Shown piece after piece: positions 55,334-63,683 of a DNA stretch of 64,000 nt (positions within the stretch are counted from its first letter, which is position 1; the number at the start of each line of letters is the position of its first letter). Position numbers and translations under genes: made by a program. Source of the DNA: Exiguobacterium sp. SL-9 (GTDB lineage: Bacteria > Bacillota > Bacilli > Exiguobacteriales > Exiguobacteriaceae). The notes under the pieces were generated by a model. That model had not been told where the DNA came from. It was given only the letters and a program-made list of their open reading frames with translations, and did no database searches. The DNA is taken from the NCBI RefSeq assembly GCF_004336985.1, contig NZ_SJUO01000001.1, forward strand, positions 62,001 through 126,000, given 5' to 3'.

Positions 55334-55819
55334 TCACTCCGCCTCTCGGACAGGTGACGGTTTTGGTTTACTCGCCTCAGCATAAATCCGGAACTGTTTG
55401 AACTGTTCATCGTATATCAGCCGAATCGCCCAACGGAACGCCTTCACGTAAAGGGCATAGAGCCATGAGGACGGGACGAGCGAGATACGAATCGTCACGT
55501 CCGTCCCGTCTGCTGTCTCGCTCAACGTATATGTCGCAATCGATACCCCTTGATTCGTCACCGCCTGTACCTCGCATGTGTGAGGACGATTGACATAGGT
55601 CAACTCAGACTCGACCCGAATTTCTTTCTTCTCGAACTGTTGGACCGAGATGAACCGTTTTCCCGTCACGAGTGAGGCGTTACCATCCTCATAAATGTTC
55701 TCAATCAAATGGTCGTTCCATTTGACGATATGTTCGTCTTCTGCGAGACAACCGAAGACGTGGTCAATCGGTGCGTTGATTGCCATCGTATATGTAGCTA
55801 CTTCAATTGGTTGTTTCAT
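55334..55819 (-). CDS. SRPBCC-superfamily protein
   Basis: 161 residues. APIDHVFGCLAEDEHIVKWN at the N-terminus, a curved sheet and a long C-terminal helix are typical of the START/polyketide-cyclase-like lipid-binding fold. The ligand is unknown. AAGGAGGACC precedes the ATG. First gene of the three-gene operon. Confidence 0.85.
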   Translation of the reverse strand: MKQPIEVATYTMAINAPIDHVFGCLAEDEHIVKWNDHLIENIYEDGNASLVTGKRFISVQQFEKKEIRVESELTYVNRPHTCEVQAVTNQGVSIATYTLSETADGTDVTIRISLVPSSWLYALYVKAFRWAIRLIYDEQFKQFRIYAEASKPKPSPVREAE

Positions 55820-55881
55820 AGGTCCTCCTTTAATTGTGATGAAATGATTTCTATTTCATTTGTCATCTTTTTCGTGAACTA

Positions 55882-55917
55882 CTCACCACTTATTTCCTTC
55901 GCAACCTGAAGTGGGAG
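55882..55917 (-). ncRNA. Right-end hairpin, possible reRNA (omega RNA) 3' end
   Basis: CTCCCACTT pairs with AAGTGG-GAG (one bulged base) just before the TAGTTCAC end. In living elements of this group the RNA guide lies directly beyond this hairpin. The RNA's existence is inferred. Confidence 0.4.
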
Positions 55918-55951
55918 CTTCTTGGGAAGACCGTGCTTTGACCATCCACGG

Positions 55952-56356
55952 TTATGGGCCAAGCTCTTCGGGCAGTCCCTGCTCTCGGGTGTTTCGATCG
56001 GCGAGGCGCAACAGGTTGAGGCTCGCGTTGACGTCTCGGTCGTGGTGCGCACCGCACGCGGCACACGTCCACTCGCGGACGTTCAGGCTCTTCTTACCGC
56101 CGTTCTCGCCGCAGGCCGAACAGACTTGGGTCGAGGCGAACCACGGGTCGGCCTTGATGAGCGTCCGCTCATAGAAGCTCGCCTTATATTCCAGTTGGCG
56201 GACGAACTCGCCCCATCCGGCGTCCCCGATCGATTTCGCCAGGCGGCGGTCCCGCATCATCTCCCTCGGTTTCAGCGTCTCGACCACGACGACTTGGTTC
56301 TCGTCGACGATGTGTCGCTACAGCTTGTGGAGCCGGTATTGGTAGCCCTTCAGCAT
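55952..56356 (-). pseudogene. TnpB pseudogene with large internal deletion and in-frame TAG
   Basis: The reading frame starts well (CAAAGGAGGG then MLKGYQYRLHKL) but hits TAG after 12 codons at 56318-56320. In the same frame it then continues directly with the late RuvC part (HIVDENQVVVVETLKP, LAKSIGDAGWGEFVRQLEYK) and the zinc ribbon CSACG-x13-CAACG with HHDRDVNASLNL. A full TnpB is about 370-400 residues, so some 250 residues from the middle are missing and the protein cannot be active. The retained C-terminal frame alone (from 56287) would give 111 residues. Confidence 0.8.
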
Positions 56357-56579
56357 GTCCGTCCCTCCTTTGCCCGGTGTCAGGATGATTCTCGTCCCAT
56401 TCCGATACCCGAGGAGGAGGCGAGGAAATCTGACGGGATTGCGAACTTTTGTTCGTTATATTTTTCACAGGGACATTCAAAAGGTTCGCAAGCAGGCGGT
56501 TCATCTCCCACCTACGCTGTGCCGTGCCCTGAGACGCTTAGAGGTGGGAGAATTTTCGCCTAATTCAGTTAAAAAACGT

Positions 56580-56978
56580 CTAGATTGAAGAACGTCTGCT
56601 CAACATCACCCACTCGACTCGAGCAAGGCTTGACGTTCCTATAAATACGGCCGGAACTTCAGAGTCACGATACATATTGGACTCGGTTGCAAGTCCGTTC
56701 ATCCACATTTGAATCGATGCTTCGGGTAATGTCAGTGTGATCATCGTTTTCTCAACCTGAAGCGAAGATAGGTCACCACGTTGTACCGTCAGACGCGTTT
56801 GAATCTGAGAGGCACCTGAACCATGTGTCTTGTACATGACATCGAACGATTCGATTGAACCATCTAGACACTGACTCAACTGACGATGTATCACGAGACG
56901 TTTCGATGCGGGATAAAATAAGTAAACGACGGCTTGCGAATGCCGGACGAATTCTAGCAAGTTGTGCTCTCCTCTCAT
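56580..56978 (-). CDS. Hypothetical protein, immunity-like
   Basis: 132 residues, strand-rich with clusters of aromatics (VVYLFYPASKRLVIHRQL). Unrecognised. Its ATG overlaps the stop of a small upstream frame (ATGA). The C-terminus runs to the edge of the IS605 remnant, which may have altered its last residues. Confidence 0.6.
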   Translation of the reverse strand: MRGEHNLLEFVRHSQAVVYLFYPASKRLVIHRQLSQCLDGSIESFDVMYKTHGSGASQIQTRLTVQRGDLSSLQVEKTMITLTLPEASIQMWMNGLATESNMYRDSEVPAVFIGTSSLARVEWVMLSRRSSI

Positions 56979-57124
56979 GCGTCGCTTTCCATGATGCGTG
57001 CCAGTTCTTCAGTCCGTCCGTGGGTGATCCCGTCTCGCTGCTCAACGGCAAGCGGATGATCGGTTGGCTCCAATTCGATGAACGATTGCATCCCCACTTC
57101 TCGGATATGACCGTTCGTCTTCAA
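56975..57124 (-). CDS. Possible small protein coupled to the 56580 gene
   Basis: A 49-codon frame starting at TTG (or 38 codons from an inner ATG at 57091). It reads with a protein-like composition (MQSFIELEPTDHPLAVEQRD, then GRTEELARIMESDA) and its TGA overlaps the next ATG. It could also be the 3' end of a truncated gene, since an in-frame TGA lies further upstream. No clear ribosome-binding site. Confidence 0.4.
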   Translation of the reverse strand: MKTNGHIREVGMQSFIELEPTDHPLAVEQRDGITHGRTEELARIMESDA

Positions 57125-57280
57125 GTTGAGCGTGTCTGGACTAATGGGGTCCCGAGTTCATAGTGGCAGACCGAACATGAACAATTGTCGAGATGATCGC
57201 GTTTTTTTGGAAAAGGGATTCATCATATTTGTTGCTCTCTTTCTCGATTACAACATATACATACGGTAAGTGAAATAAAA

Positions 57281-57991
57281 TTATTCAAAATACTCTAGAA
57301 TGGTTTCTGAGTCATATTCCAATCCAACCAGTTCGCTCGACCAATCGAGGCCACACAACAGCTCATCATCCGACATGTTCGGCAACCAGCGTTCGAGGAA
57401 CAAGTCAAAAGGCAACTCAATCACATGATAGTTGCCCCATTCGTCAGCCCGGCAAGCGAGCGCAAGCTCTTGGGTCGAAAAGAACAACAAGACGTCTGTC
57501 TCTTCCACGTGCGATGGTGCGTACGCCCACCCCTCGTCTTGTTCCGCTGATAAACCAAAGACGACACCGCTTGCCTCGACTCGTTCGCAAAACGTCTCGA
57601 GCACGTCGCTTTCCGCCTGCGTCACTTCGACGAACGCCTCAAACGAATGCGCCGCCACCTCGAGTTCATCCATCTCGTGCCACCAGACGTAAATCGTCTC
57701 CCGGTCGTCTTTTAGAAAACCGAGCTCATCACCAGATCCATTCGTCGCAAGCGTCACGAACCCTTGCGGCAAATTCTCTTGCTTCAATTCGTTGGCTCGA
57801 ATGACATCATCCCACGTCTTATTGAAAAACCGCTCGTCCTTGATCGGATAAAAGAACCAATCTCCAAGTTCGAACTTGTTCCCATGACCCCATGCGTCAC
57901 GCAAGCCGTCCGGGAAGCGTGCCCCCACTTGTTGCTCCACCTGTTCAATCGCTTCAATCGTGAACCCTGGAAGGTTCGTCTCCAGTATCAT
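57281..57991 (-). CDS. SUKH - DUF2750 fusion protein
   Basis: 236 residues. The N-terminal half is SMI1/KNR4-like (FPDGLRDAWGHGNKFELGDW, then GDELGFLKDDRETIYVWWHE); the C-terminal half from about residue 130 matches DUF2750 (CERVEASGVVFGLSAEQDEG, ELPFDLFLERWLPNMSDDEL). Both are immunity-type domains, so the protein may protect against two toxins. Standalone gene; GAAAGAGGGCG precedes the ATG. Confidence 0.8.
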   Translation of the reverse strand: MILETNLPGFTIEAIEQVEQQVGARFPDGLRDAWGHGNKFELGDWFFYPIKDERFFNKTWDDVIRANELKQENLPQGFVTLATNGSGDELGFLKDDRETIYVWWHEMDELEVAAHSFEAFVEVTQAESDVLETFCERVEASGVVFGLSAEQDEGWAYAPSHVEETDVLLFFSTQELALACRADEWGNYHVIELPFDLFLERWLPNMSDDELLCGLDWSSELVGLEYDSETILEYFE

Positions 57992-58112
57992 CTCATCGCC
58001 CTCTTTCTAACATCAATAACATGAGTATACTGAATTTACAAAAAAGAGGGAATTGATTCCGACAAGTTGATGCCGTGATTAGCACAATTCTATCGATCAA
58101 ACGGTTGAGGAC

Positions 58113-58146
58113 GTAAAAAAGGACCTATTCAACAGGTCCTTTATCA
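58113..58146 (-). terminator. Rho-independent terminator
   Basis: AAAGGACCT pairs with AGGTCCTTT, with six T on the minus strand. It ends the 58154 gene transcript. Confidence 0.85.
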
Positions 58147-58153
58147 CGAGAAA

Positions 58154-58402
58154 TTATCCGGTTGTGCGCAGTAGCTTCTTCAACGATACGACGACGCACC
58201 AAAGGAATAGCGTGACTAACGCAGCTTCACATGCGCTTACGCCAAGGATAAACAGCAATGTCCCGATATCTTCAAACTCGTCAAAACCGAACTTCTCCAA
58301 TTGCCAATCATGAACGATTTGATAATAGGTAATTAGTAGAAACGGTATCGGAAAAACTCGCCAATAAAACGTCTTAATCTGCTTTGGCAAATGGAACTCC
58401 AT
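58154..58402 (-). CDS. Hypothetical small membrane protein
   Basis: 82 residues from the ATG at 58402 (AAGGGGGC upstream). Two hydrophobic helices (about 12-30 and 45-72). Unrecognised. Confidence 0.6.
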   Translation of the reverse strand: MEFHLPKQIKTFYWRVFPIPFLLITYYQIVHDWQLEKFGFDEFEDIGTLLFILGVSACEAALVTLFLWCVVVSLKKLLRTTG

Positions 58403-58459
58403 TTGCAACGCCCCCTTACATCAATCAGCACCATGACATGGTTGACTGTAAAATGTTCA

Positions 58460-59236
58460 TCACCTGTCGACAATCTGAACGCCGCTCACTTCATAATCAC
58501 CGATTTGAATGAAGTGGAACGGTTCGCCCTCCCCTAATCCTCTAGCAGTTCCCAAAAACTCAGTTACAACGTCAGGGCGCTTACGCGCACCGAACGGCCA
58601 CTTGTACAACCATCCATTTTTCACAAAATAGCCGACCTGTCCTTGAATCGTCAGTGCCGAGCTGTCGTGAAGAAGCTTCGGCGTCTTATACGTGTTGAGT
58701 CGACCGTTCAGATCGATTTGAATCAAGTCATACCAAATCGACGGACAGAGCCAGACCCCGGTTCGATCCGCTTGCAACAATTCGCAGTCGACAATGGTCG
58801 GCGGACGCACAACATCGGACTGATAGCGTTGTAACACTTCACCTGTCCTCGAGAAACAGACGAGTGCCTCGCTGGATATCCCTTCCCCGAACACCCCTTC
58901 ATCGGCATAGCCAATCCAAATCCCCGTGTCGTTGACGGCGACCGCTCCGATGGCGTTGCCCGCATGGAACGAATGAAGGATCGACCCTCGCTCATCGATG
59001 ACCCAAGCGTTGATGGCAGTCCCTTCCATCGTCACATCGACGACGAGAAACGTTTTTGAATCAAGGAGGCGAATGAATGGCGAACTCAAATGAAGCTGCA
59101 GTCTTAGTTTCCGCTCGTTCCAATGGACGATGGGACAATTCTCATCCAAAATAACAATTCGGTCATCACCTAAAACATCAGCATCAATGATTCGCAAATT
59201 TTTCGTTTCATATAACGTCTCAACACGTAGTTCCAT
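58460..59236 (-). CDS. Hypothetical protein, beta-propeller-like
   Basis: 258 residues with repeated strand blocks (DDRIVILDENCPIVHWNERK, GTAINAWVIDERGSILHSFH, DRTGVWLCPSIWYDLIQIDL) that look like propeller blades. No signal peptide. It resembles in style the 537-1673 protein. Unrecognised. GAGGTGAA precedes the ATG. Confidence 0.65.
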   Translation of the reverse strand: MELRVETLYETKNLRIIDADVLGDDRIVILDENCPIVHWNERKLRLQLHLSSPFIRLLDSKTFLVVDVTMEGTAINAWVIDERGSILHSFHAGNAIGAVAVNDTGIWIGYADEGVFGEGISSEALVCFSRTGEVLQRYQSDVVRPPTIVDCELLQADRTGVWLCPSIWYDLIQIDLNGRLNTYKTPKLLHDSSALTIQGQVGYFVKNGWLYKWPFGARKRPDVVTEFLGTARGLGEGEPFHFIQIGDYEVSGVQIVDR

Positions 59237-59266
59237 CTGGATTCACCTCTCCTCGTTCGAGTCGAT

Positions 59267-59539
59267 TTATCGCGTTTTTCGTTTTAGCAGTAAGCGGTCG
59301 AGCCCTGTACCGATCACCGCCCAAAATAGGATGGTCACCCCATATTTGACCCACATCGGGATATTCGAGGGATGCGTGAACATCTCGACGAACCAATTCG
59401 TCTCCATGATCCAAAACGGTGGACTTGTTAGAAAGAAGAGGAGCGATTTGTCGTCTGCGCCGCTCCAGTTATAGAGACAAATCAGCATCGCAACACATGT
59501 GAGCCAAAACGTAAATGATTTGATTCGAGCCATCGCCAT
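59267..59539 (-). CDS. Hypothetical small membrane protein
   Basis: 90 residues with two hydrophobic helices (about 9-25 and 64-82) around a Trp/Phe-rich middle. GGGGATATGGCG may give the ribosome-binding site. Unknown function. Confidence 0.55.
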   Translation of the reverse strand: MAMARIKSFTFWLTCVAMLICLYNWSGADDKSLLFFLTSPPFWIMETNWFVEMFTHPSNIPMWVKYGVTILFWAVIGTGLDRLLLKRKTR

Positions 59540-59586
59540 ATCCCCTGTCGTGTTTCGTATATTTAGCCAGATTCTACTGTATCCGT

Positions 59587-60270
59587 TCAGTGCTGAAAGC
59601 GGTTCTCATACTGCTCGAGCGTCTTACGGAAACGGGCAACCTGCTCAGGCGTCACCGGATCCGTCATCCCATAGCGCTCGTCCAAATATGGCTTGAAATC
59701 GGTGTCTGCCAATCCGATACGGCGCGCCCATTCCGATAACGTCTCCGACGGAACCCATTTCTTCGTCGGCGGCAACGTCTGATGGAAGGCGATCAGGGTG
59801 TCTCGAATCACCACACCGGTCCAAGCCGGCTCTTCGATACTCGACATCGAATGCGGGACTGAGTGACGGGAGAACGTACGTGGCTTGAGCGAAGATGATT
59901 CGTCAGCTCGTTTGCGGTGCTGAAAACGACTGGTAGCGGCAAATACCAGTCCGCCAAGCAATATAAAAGCTAATAACACCAACCAATAGAAGAAGCCATC
60001 GCCTCGTACGATGATGGTCGTCACCGAATCAAACGTATAATCCAAATCGTCCAATTTCAGATGAGACTGTTCATCTTCTTTCGGATTCCTCATCTCACCT
60101 TCGAACATTTCGTTCGAATACTCAGCCGCTTCGGGTGTCGGTCTCAATTTCAAGCCCGACGTCGGAGGTCGATACCACCATTCGATCAAGAAGCTGATGA
60201 GCCGAAGTCCGACGAAGACTGCTCACACCGTCAGCATAGCCGTCCATCCAAACCGAATCATACAACGCAT
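59587..60270 (-). pseudogene. Membrane protein with DUF4129-like tail, broken by an in-frame TGA
   Basis: The natural start is the ATG at 60270 behind GAGGAGGCG. The first 15 codons (MRCMIRFGWTAMLTV) are followed by TGA at 60223-60225, and the frame then continues without a break as AVFVGLRLISFLIEWWYRPP to 59587. Beyond lies a second helix (about 110-128) and the tail PSETLSEWARRIGLADTDFK, very like the 37495-38268 protein of the second MoxR operon. No MoxR or DUF58 gene is nearby. Restart at a TTG (60189) would give a 200-residue protein without most of its first helix. Confidence 0.7.
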
Positions 60271-60309
60271 CTCATCGCCTCCTCGATTCTAAAATCGTTT
60301 CATCAGTCA

Positions 60310-60732
60310 TCAATTTGAAACGGATGAATCGACCTCCCGATTCTCGATGCCATATCGAAAATCATATACTTCCGTCATCTTCTTTAGTTTGATGTCATTT
60401 ATATAAATGTGTGCGTCGTCCCAATCGACCTTAACCGTCTCGCACGGATACTCCCAAAAGATTCGAGCCCGTTCTCCTGTTTCTTTCTCCTCCATCACCC
60501 CGAGCATGGCAAATCCAGTCGTCGCGCCTCCGCTCGTTCGATAAAATTCGACTGTGAGAGCGCCGTCTGGAGAGACTTCTTCATAGACGAGGTCTCCGAC
60601 AGGGACGCCGTCAATCGTATCAGCCGCAGTTAAGAAATCATAGATGGCGTAGGTACATCCAATCAACAGAAGAATAATCCCTACAGTGGCCACCATCAGA
60701 ATCAGTTTATGGCTTATTTGATACCTTTTCAT
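60310..60732 (-). CDS. DUF5412-type membrane-anchored protein
   Basis: 140 residues from the ATG at 60732 (AAGGACG upstream). One N-terminal helix (about 10-35) is followed by EEVSPDGALTVEFYRTSGGATTGF and RIFWEYPCETVKVDWDD, the DUF5412 pattern as I recall it. Function unknown in the family. Confidence 0.7.
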   Translation of the reverse strand: MKRYQISHKLILMVATVGIILLLIGCTYAIYDFLTAADTIDGVPVGDLVYEEVSPDGALTVEFYRTSGGATTGFAMLGVMEEKETGERARIFWEYPCETVKVDWDDAHIYINDIKLKKMTEVYDFRYGIENREVDSSVSN

Positions 60733-60822
60733 ATCAATCCGTCCTTCCACTCTCGTATCATATATAGCATTGATGTGTGTTGTGTTATCCCAAACGAGTG
60801 GGAAGACACCAATGAGATGATG

Positions 60823-61542
60823 TTAGCGCTCTGATCGTCTTTGCTCAAGCTGATCAGCGTGGACAACCCAACGACCATCATGTGTTGGATAGATGCGGTA
60901 CCGAAAACGATCACCGAACCATCCGATGATATCCACTGTATACATCGTCTCCCAGTGAAGCCGGTACAACTGACGAGACAAGCGATAAGATGTGGGGAAC
61001 GAGGTGACAAATTCATATGGGTCGAGACGAATGACCGGCTCACGCTGAATGAACTTGCGTTTCTCGCGTACATCAAACAACTCCAAAATCAGTTCTGCAT
61101 CACCCGAGTGAATTTGCACCTTCAGTGTCGCCCGAACCGATCTGGGTTTATTCACTTCTGACATCAGCTGAGAAGTGAACACATATTCATGCGCTTCGAC
61201 GTGATCACGTAGCGTCCGGATGATGTCATCGGTAAAAACCATAACATCATAAGACTGAAGGGCCCATTCTATCTCAGTCAATACAGCCGGCAAGAGTGAC
61301 AGGTTGTCGTTCAACGTTGTGATGTAGACTGGATATGCGCCGAACGAGTGTCTAATCTCCTCAACCTGTTCACGTTGTGCTACATCACAACATAGGATGG
61401 TGATGTTCGACGCTTTAGGGAGCTTTAGCTTCAATTGATGCATCTTCTGATGGTACAGCCAAAGCAGCGAATCAACGCCGCCCACATCATAAATCTGCCA
61501 CGCATCATCTTCTTCAACCACTCGCTGAACCTCAATCCTCAT
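60823..61542 (-). CDS. Hypothetical protein
   Basis: 239 residues from the ATG at 61542 (AAAAGGATGCG upstream). It overlaps the preceding gene by 11 bases. Alternating strands and helices (NITILCCDVAQREQVEEIRH) could be a Rossmann-like fold, but no catalytic motif is visible. Unrecognised. Confidence 0.65.
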   Translation of the reverse strand: MRIEVQRVVEEDDAWQIYDVGGVDSLLWLYHQKMHQLKLKLPKASNITILCCDVAQREQVEEIRHSFGAYPVYITTLNDNLSLLPAVLTEIEWALQSYDVMVFTDDIIRTLRDHVEAHEYVFTSQLMSEVNKPRSVRATLKVQIHSGDAELILELFDVREKRKFIQREPVIRLDPYEFVTSFPTSYRLSRQLYRLHWETMYTVDIIGWFGDRFRYRIYPTHDGRWVVHADQLEQRRSER

Positions 61543-62164
61543 GTTGACGCATCCTTTTCCGCAATTGCTCGATCCAATCATCTAAGTCTTGTTCCCTATG
61601 TAAATAGTGCCCTTCGTTGTCTAGAAGATCGATTCCACTCAACAAGATCAGTCCATCTAGCGCCGTTCGTTCAATCATCTCGTCCTCCGATTGATTGAGC
61701 ACATGTCCAGCCCAATCGGAGACGTTTTCTCGAGTGACCACACCCGCCTTCACATACAACATCCATTCGATCATCTCTTCTGACTTAGGAACATTACGCT
61801 TTCTAGGAAGCTCTTCCTTAGACAGCTCCCTATGATTCAAACGTTGCGTCAAAAGCAAAAGTCGCTCTGCCGTCGGGGGCCAGTTCAAAATCGTTTCGAG
61901 CGGTGTGCGAATCACGTCAACCAGGTTATATTCGTCGTCACACGAAAAGACTTCCCCATTGCCCAAGTCAATAGCTAGCCAACTCCCTTCGTTGTCGTAA
62001 CCAATGCGAATGTAACGTACGTCAATGTCTTGTAACGTACGAAGTTGTGTAGCGTCGGCCCTCGCCAACAACATTGCTTGTTTTGAAGCACCGTCTGTCG
62101 TGAACAGCTGACGTTCCACTTCCTCGTCACCCAGAGACGAGAAGATGACTTCCTGCTCAATCAA
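61532..62164 (-). CDS. Hypothetical protein, immunity-cluster member
   Basis: About 210 residues from a TTG at 62164 (AGGTGGGCGG upstream), overlapping the SUKH gene's stop by eight bases. Acidic, helical C-terminus. GSWLAIDLGNGEVFSCDDEY is SUKH-like, and TALDGLILLSGIDLLDNEGH follows. The start is uncertain, because the frame is open to 62236. Confidence 0.6.
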   Translation of the reverse strand: MIEQEVIFSSLGDEEVERQLFTTDGASKQAMLLARADATQLRTLQDIDVRYIRIGYDNEGSWLAIDLGNGEVFSCDDEYNLVDVIRTPLETILNWPPTAERLLLLTQRLNHRELSKEELPRKRNVPKSEEMIEWMLYVKAGVVTRENVSDWAGHVLNQSEDEMIERTALDGLILLSGIDLLDNEGHYLHREQDLDDWIEQLRKRMRQHED

Positions 62165-62480
62165 TGGCCCGCCCACCTGATCGTAACCAACCCTCGAAGG
62201 AAATCGACAACGTCTCTTCCACTTCAAACGTCTCATGGCTGACGATGACGACGTGATTCGTCTTGATATCCACGCAGACCGGGTCGCCTAAAAAATCTTC
62301 ATACCCGATGACATATATCCCGTCCGGCCATGGCTCTTCGTCGTCTTCAAACTCCTCCTGTACTTCCTCGAAACGCTCGCGCTCGTTGATGAATGCGTTT
62401 CGAGGCAATCCTTCCACATCCTCGAGTTTGATTTCGACCTCGTCCGCCGGCAATAGTGCTTTCAAATCCTCTTTTGTCAT
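62157..62480 (-). CDS. SUKH (SMI1/KNR4) family protein
   Basis: 107 residues. DGIYVIGYEDFLGDPVCVDI then VVIVSHETFEVEETLSISFE is the SUKH core, cut short compared with the usual 130-150 residues. It heads a set of three overlapping genes (62480 to 60823), which suggests a shared job, probably immunity. Confidence 0.78.
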   Translation of the reverse strand: MTKEDLKALLPADEVEIKLEDVEGLPRNAFINERERFEEVQEEFEDDEEPWPDGIYVIGYEDFLGDPVCVDIKTNHVVIVSHETFEVEETLSISFEGWLRSGGRAID

Positions 62481-62605
62481 TGTTGTCCCACCTTCCTATT
62501 TTTAGGCTGACTTCACCCATTCATCTTGACATATTATGACCTTGGTGTAAAATTACACTTGTAAGTAAATGTAAATATAACCCTCATTAAGAAAGGGGTG
62601 TCCTG

Positions 62606-63052
62606 ATGGGCAATCCAAAGAAATGCCTCATCGTCTTGTCATCGGTCTATATACTCGCGTTCATCGTGAACCTGATTCCATCTATCATGTTTCCCGATGC
62701 GACGATTCAACCAATTCATGCGGTCGCCTCCGGCTTACTGCTCGCTTGCATGTTCGGGACGTGTTTATTACGGAATCGTGTCGCCAAACTATTAATTATG
62801 GCTATTCTGTTCGCAAGTGTGACCGTTTTTTCACTCATCAGCTTCGAGACATACATGTATGACATCGTATTATTAGATGCCTTATTTTCGATTCAATATC
62901 CGCTCTATATCCTGTTCGTGACACCGCTGTTCGGGCTGAACTTCTTTCTAAACGTAAATCCGGAATACGTCTCCTTGCTCGTCTTTTTCATCGCGATTTT
63001 GTTGCTCGTCATCCATGAGGTCGCGGTGACACGATTCAGTAACGTCGACTAA
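62606..63052 (+). CDS. Hypothetical membrane protein
   Basis: 148 residues with four hydrophobic helices (about 8-26, 36-54, 57-78, 110-140). AAAGGGG precedes the ATG. Unrecognised. It lies 28 bp before the next gene. Confidence 0.65.
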   Translation: MGNPKKCLIVLSSVYILAFIVNLIPSIMFPDATIQPIHAVASGLLLACMFGTCLLRNRVAKLLIMAILFASVTVFSLISFETYMYDIVLLDALFSIQYPLYILFVTPLFGLNFFLNVNPEYVSLLVFFIAILLLVIHEVAVTRFSNVD

Positions 63053-63080
63053 GCTTTTAAACTTTATGAGGAGGACTTAT

Positions 63081-63482
63081 ATGCACTTCTATATCGGCTA
63101 CCGCTTCTCGAACATCGAACAGGTCAGAGCCCTACACAATCACCTAATCAACGACGGCCACACCCATACATACGACTGGACGACGAACGATCGCGCCACG
63201 TCACTTGAGGACTTGCGAGCCATCGGCACGAGCGAGTTGGAGGCCATCACGGCGTCAGACTTCGTCGTCATCTTACTGCCGGCCGGCAACAGCAGCCATG
63301 TCGAGCTCGGGATCGCCCTCGGTGCAGGTGTGACGGTGTTCATACATGATGCCAAAAATCGCTTCGACGATTTTGAGACGACGAGCACGTTCTATCATCT
63401 ACCCCACGTCATCCAATTGACCGGATCGCTCGAGGACGTGCCTCGGAACATCACCGCCCACTTTGCCGGTAAAACGCGTTAA
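63081..63482 (+). CDS. Nucleoside 2-deoxyribosyltransferase-like protein
   Basis: 133 residues from the ATG behind GAGGAGG. It keeps the NDT-like fold marks: FYIGYRFSN at the N-terminus, ASDFVVILLPAGNSSHVELG (the catalytic Glu in HVELG) and IALGAGVTVFIHD. Relatives cleave or exchange nucleoside bases, or act as TIR-like NAD hydrolases; the substrate is unknown. Confidence 0.78.
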   Translation: MHFYIGYRFSNIEQVRALHNHLINDGHTHTYDWTTNDRATSLEDLRAIGTSELEAITASDFVVILLPAGNSSHVELGIALGAGVTVFIHDAKNRFDDFETTSTFYHLPHVIQLTGSLEDVPRNITAHFAGKTR

Positions 63483-63683
63483 GCTAATTATTCGTTTCTA
63501 CACATTCGACAGCTATCTGGCTCTAACAAAAAGTATATCTCATCCTCTTTGCCCAATCTATGGAAAGGAAGCGAGCCGGATAATCAATTATATAAAATTT
63601 TGAAATCGATTGGATTTATCTGGTACATCAATCATTTTTGTGACATACTGTTCAAAATCTACTTTTGAACGGGGACGATGGAT

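Larger units (their letters stand above)
55874..56575 (-). mobile_element. Collapsed IS200/IS605-type (TnpB-only) element
   Basis: On the minus strand the right end reads CTCCCACTT, about 17 bases, AAGTGGTGAG then TAGTTCAC, the usual end of IS605-group elements. The other side has a TCTCCCACCT/AGGTGGGAGA hairpin (56504-56551). No tnpA is present and tnpB has lost its middle. The outer limits are estimates. Confidence 0.65.

Noticed and set aside
56184-56504. A 106-codon minus-strand frame across the TnpB remnant
   Set aside because: It is out of frame with the recognisable TnpB parts and has a Pro/Arg-rich composition with no homology signal.
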